Source: an uncultured Burkholderiales bacterium
GTDB lineage: Bacteria > Pseudomonadota > Gammaproteobacteria > Burkholderiales > Burkholderiaceae_C
DNA: 8,711 nt
NCBI GenBank assembly: GCA_903856875.1
Contig: CAIODE010000179.1
Coordinates: forward strand, 1 to 8,711
Direction: 5' to 3'
Program-made: the position numbers and the translations under genes
Part shown: positions 7,129 to 8,711 of the stretch, piece by piece
How the letters are laid out: every line of letters starts with the position of its first letter
Position numbering within the stretch: the first letter of the stretch is position 1
The notes under the pieces: generated by a model
The model's input: the letters and a program-made list of their open reading frames with translations, nothing else
What the model was told of the DNA's origin: nothing
The model's database searches: none

Positions 7129-7898
7129 GCTGGCTCTTTCATGGTGTTAGAGAGGGTGCCAATGCCTTCAATAGAGACTTCGACCACTGCCTCATTTTGC
7201 CAAGGCATGGCCCCGAGCGAGGTGCCGCAAGAAATAATATCGCCCGCTTCTAAGGTCATGCCCCTTGAGAGTTTGGAGACCAATTCTTGGGGTGAAAAAA
7301 ACATGTCGCTGACTGGATAATTTTGGCGCTCTCGGCCATTTACTTTGGCCGTCACGATGGCGCTGGTGCAATCCAATTTAGTTTCTATGTAGGGGCCAAA
7401 AGGGGTAAAACCATCAAAATTTTTAGCGCGAGTCCATTGTTCAAAACTGGTGTCTGAACGCAGCAGTTCTACCGCGGTGACATCGTTCACACAGGTGTAA
7501 CCAAAAATATAATGTTTGGCTTCTTCGAGGGGAATGTCGCGACCACGTCTCCCAATGACGATGCCCAGTTCGGCTTCGTAAACCACTCTGCCTAAATCTT
7601 GCTGGGGCCGAATCACAGCTTGTAGATGATGCGAATAGGAGTTGGGCGATTTGAGAAAGTAGAGAGGCTCAGTGGGTGCGCTCCAGCCATTCTTTTCTGC
7701 AGCCGCTTTGAAATTGTTCCAAAGGGCCAACACTTTGGTGGGATGGCAAGGTGCCAAAATCTCAAGGTCCGACAAAGGCAAGGTGACGCCCGTGGGTTGA
7801 GGATTTTCAAATAGAGAGCCTTGATGAACATGGAGGGTGTCACCCACCAATTGACCCAAGCCAACCTGGCCTTGGTGAGAATAACGCAGCCACTTCAT
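7125..7898 (-). CDS. Fumarylacetoacetate hydrolase (FAH) family protein
   Basis: FAH-fold metal-dependent enzyme of 257 residues; family members hydrolyse or isomerise beta-diketo, 2-keto-enol or acylpyruvate compounds in the catabolism of aromatics and sugar acids. Metal ligands are visible: YEAELGIVIGR (107-117) gives E108 and E110, and GYTCVNDVTA (133-142) gives D139. RAKNFDGFTPFGP (157-169) holds the conserved lysine K159. GDIISCGTSLGAMP (219-232) is the conserved C-terminal loop, with AMP where many relatives have a VGP-type ending. The N-terminal region (MKWLRYSH; then WNNFKAAAEKNG at 60-71 and FLKSPNSY at 81-88) is typical of single-domain members. The start has a good AGGAG (7905-7909) 6 nt upstream. 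It lies only about 35 nt beyond the 6S RNA 3' end, leaving little room for its own promoter. The exact substrate is unknown. Confidence 0.9.
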   Translation of the reverse strand: MKWLRYSHQGQVGLGQLVGDTLHVHQGSLFENPQPTGVTLPLSDLEILAPCHPTKVLALWNNFKAAAEKNGWSAPTEPLYFLKSPNSYSHHLQAVIRPQQDLGRVVYEAELGIVIGRRGRDIPLEEAKHYIFGYTCVNDVTAVELLRSDTSFEQWTRAKNFDGFTPFGPYIETKLDCTSAIVTAKVNGRERQNYPVSDMFFSPQELVSKLSRGMTLEAGDIISCGTSLGAMPWQNEAVVEVSIEGIGTLSNTMKEPA

Positions 7899-7931
7899 GC
7901 GGGTCTCCTACCGGCGGATTCGAGATGTTTT

Positions 7932-8109
7932 AAAAGGTGTCTGCAAGTGCCACTGGACCGGCATCCTGAACCGGGGTTCAGGTGGGCTAGGTCAGACTGG
8001 CGTTGGGTTCATCTGACGCGAGATGATCACGCTCACCAGACGATGTTCCAAGCCCGGGCTCTAAGAGCATTGGTTCAAGGAAATATAAAGCCCAGCATGC
8101 ACTGCAGAC
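7932..8109 (-). ncRNA. ssrS: 6S RNA
   Basis: Regulatory RNA that binds the sigma70-RNA polymerase holoenzyme by mimicking an open promoter. Evidence: it lies directly downstream of zapA, the classic proteobacterial location. A TACAAT box at 8121-8116 places transcription start exactly at 8109. The 5' end GTCTGCAGTGC (8109-8099) pairs with GCACTTGCAGAC near the 3' end (7950-7939) with one bulged base, and GCTGG (8096-8092) pairs with CCAGT (7956-7952), forming the closing stem. The 3' side carries a perfect hairpin (7982-7965, CCTGAACC-CC-GGTTCAGG), the counterpart of the CCUUGAACC/GGUUCAAGG hairpin of E. coli 6S. GGTGAGC (8037-8031) matches the E. coli terminal-stem element. The transcript would be 171-178 nt (E. 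coli about 184), ending in CCTTTT (7937-7932). Confidence 0.88.
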
Positions 8110-8115
8110 AGCGCG

Positions 8116-8121
8116 ATTGTA
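8116..8121 (-). promoter_or_regulatory. -10 box of the 6S RNA promoter
   Basis: Minus-strand TACAAT, with start predicted at 8109, the first base of the 6S closing stem. The -35 region falls in the last codons of zapA (about 8138-8145) and is a poor match to TTGACA, so an activator or other sequence may contribute. Confidence 0.6.
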
Positions 8122-8124
8122 GGC

Positions 8125-8463
8125 TTAGATCAATTGGCCGTCTTGATGAAGGGCCTGATCCAGTTTTTTGAGCAACTGACCTAGGCGGTCATTGTCAGCA
8201 TCATTGAAAGCGGCTGCTTGTAACGGCGGTTTGGCTGTTTGGGTCTCTGCGCTTGAGGATGATTCAGCTTGTTCAAAGGCCAAGTTAAGGGCGGCCAATA
8301 CCGCAATGCGATCGCGGGCTTTAATTTTGCCGGCGTCGCGCACCTTGCACATGGCCTGGTCAACTTTGTCTACTGCCGCCAATAAACGGGCTTCACCACC
8401 TTCGGGGCAGCCCAAAAGGTAGCTTTGTCCCATGATTTGAACTTCAAGTTGTTTGTTACTCAT
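8125..8463 (-). CDS. zapA: Cell division protein ZapA
   Basis: Small cytoplasmic protein that binds and cross-links FtsZ filaments at the division ring. The 112-residue product has the family's N-terminal beta region LEVQIMGQSYLLGCPEG (6-22), then the amphipathic helix ARLLAAVDKVDQAM (25-38), then KVRDAGKIKARDRIAVLAAL (40-59), and a C-terminal helical tail for tetramer formation. The tail includes a Ser/Ala/Gln-rich linker (about 67-84). Length is normal (E. coli 109). Its ATG overlaps the TGA of the upstream zapB-like gene as ATGA (8460-8463) with no clear Shine-Dalgarno, so it is translationally coupled. The last codons also carry upstream promoter sequence for the 6S RNA. Confidence 0.93.
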   Translation of the reverse strand: MSNKQLEVQIMGQSYLLGCPEGGEARLLAAVDKVDQAMCKVRDAGKIKARDRIAVLAALNLAFEQAESSSSAETQTAKPPLQAAAFNDADNDRLGQLLKKLDQALHQDGQLI

Positions 8464-8681
8464 GAGTCGGCGTCAGAGGGAGAATTTTGGGGCAAACGCT
8501 CAATCAGGGCGTCAACACGGGAGCGGGCGGCCGCCAATTTGGACTTGAGCAGGTCGCGCTCGTGAGACAAGGCCAGCACTTGCTGATGCAGCAGTGCATT
8601 GGTCTTATGCAGCTCTTCGTGGCGGAGCAAAAGGTGCTCAACCCGGTCTGCAATCTGGTCGACGGTGGTGGGATTAGTCAT
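8460..8681 (-). CDS. Small coiled-coil ZapB-like cell division protein (TIGR02449 type)
   Basis: 73-residue protein, almost entirely one predicted coiled coil: hydrophobic heptad positions run from about VDQIADRVEHLLLRHEEL (7-24) through residue 63, with many Glu, Lys, Arg and Gln and an asparagine in the core region. Small coiled-coil proteins of this kind lie directly before zapA in many Betaproteobacteria and Gammaproteobacteria and are annotated as TIGR02449 or ZapB-like. E. coli ZapB bridges ZapA-decorated FtsZ rings. The four-base overlap with zapA supports a shared role. Sequence similarity to E. coli ZapB itself is only of the coiled-coil kind, so the functional name is inferred from context. 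Confidence 0.82.
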   Translation of the reverse strand: MTNPTTVDQIADRVEHLLLRHEELHKTNALLHQQVLALSHERDLLKSKLAAARSRVDALIERLPQNSPSDADS

Positions 8682-8690
8682 GTCAGAGGA

Positions 8691-8711
8691 ATTGTAATGT
8701 CACTGATTGTA
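8691..8711 (-). promoter_or_regulatory. Candidate -10 boxes of the zapB-like/zapA promoter
   Basis: Two minus-strand TACAAT hexamers lie at 8711-8706 and 8696-8691, upstream of the ATG at 8681. The first would start RNA near 8699 with an 18-nt leader. The second would start near 8684, almost leaderless. The -35 for both lies at or beyond the window edge. No Shine-Dalgarno precedes this ATG. Confidence 0.4.
8697..8711 (+). CDS. 5' start of a divergent gene (partial, runs off window)
   Basis: ATG at 8697 is preceded by AGAGGA (8685-8690) at 6-nt spacing and begins MSLIV before the window ends. The gene would be divergent from the zapB-like/zapA pair with about 15 nt between the two start codons, so its promoter must lie inside the zapB-like coding sequence. 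Five codons do not identify it. Confidence 0.5.

Noticed and set aside
8050..8060. The palindrome AGCCCGGGCT as a separate operator.
   Set aside because: It lies inside the 6S RNA gene and is more simply explained as part of the RNA fold.
7821..8171. A 116-codon rightward ORF across the 6S RNA region.
   Set aside because: It overlaps the FAH-type gene, the 6S RNA and the zapA end antisense; its translation resembles no protein and the RNA explains the region better.

Overview
This window looks like ordinary chromosome from a betaproteobacterium of the order Burkholderiales, most likely a freshwater Comamonadaceae of moderate GC (Limnohabitans/Polaromonas/Rhodoferax type). That placement is inferred from the Bug-type periplasmic binding protein, the zapB-like/zapA/6S RNA arrangement, the look of the proteins and the absence of mobile DNA. 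I saw no insertion sequences, CRISPR arrays, phage genes, tRNAs or rRNAs.

Layout: (1) Positions 93-3500 read rightward: lgt (lipoprotein maturation), then a Bug-family periplasmic solute-binding protein and a malonyl-CoA synthetase (matB). The last two are separated by only 2 nt. (2) A convergent 87-nt gap at 3501-3587 can form an extended hairpin in the rightward transcript. (3) Positions 3588-5923 read leftward: an acyl-CoA synthetase of the oxalyl-CoA synthetase (Pcs60/AAE3) type, followed 5 nt later by a TauE/SafE-type permease. (4) A 200-nt gap at 5924-6123 holds clustered ATACT half-sites and a weak leftward terminator. (5) Positions 6124-7898 read leftward: a fumarylacetoacetate-hydrolase-family protein overlapping a ketopantoate-reductase-family protein by ATGA. 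(6) Positions about 7932-8109 (leftward) hold a 6S RNA gene (ssrS), recognised by synteny with zapA, a -10 box placed exactly for its 5' end, complementary ends and a conserved internal hairpin. (7) Positions 8125-8681 read leftward: a zapB-like coiled-coil gene overlapping zapA by ATGA. (8) At 8697 a divergent gene with a good Shine-Dalgarno site begins and runs off the window.

Functionally the window mixes housekeeping genes (lgt, zapB-like/zapA, 6S RNA) with small-organic-acid metabolism. Two ANL-superfamily synthetases that probably activate short dicarboxylates (malonate and oxalate) lie in convergent operons, each with a putative transport component (Bug protein; TauE/SafE permease). 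The FAH and ketopantoate-reductase-like pair probably acts on 2-keto or 2-hydroxy acids. I see no strong evidence for a wholly new system. The most interesting points are the 6S RNA with its downstream gene pair, the paired dicarboxylate operons, and the structured convergent gap.
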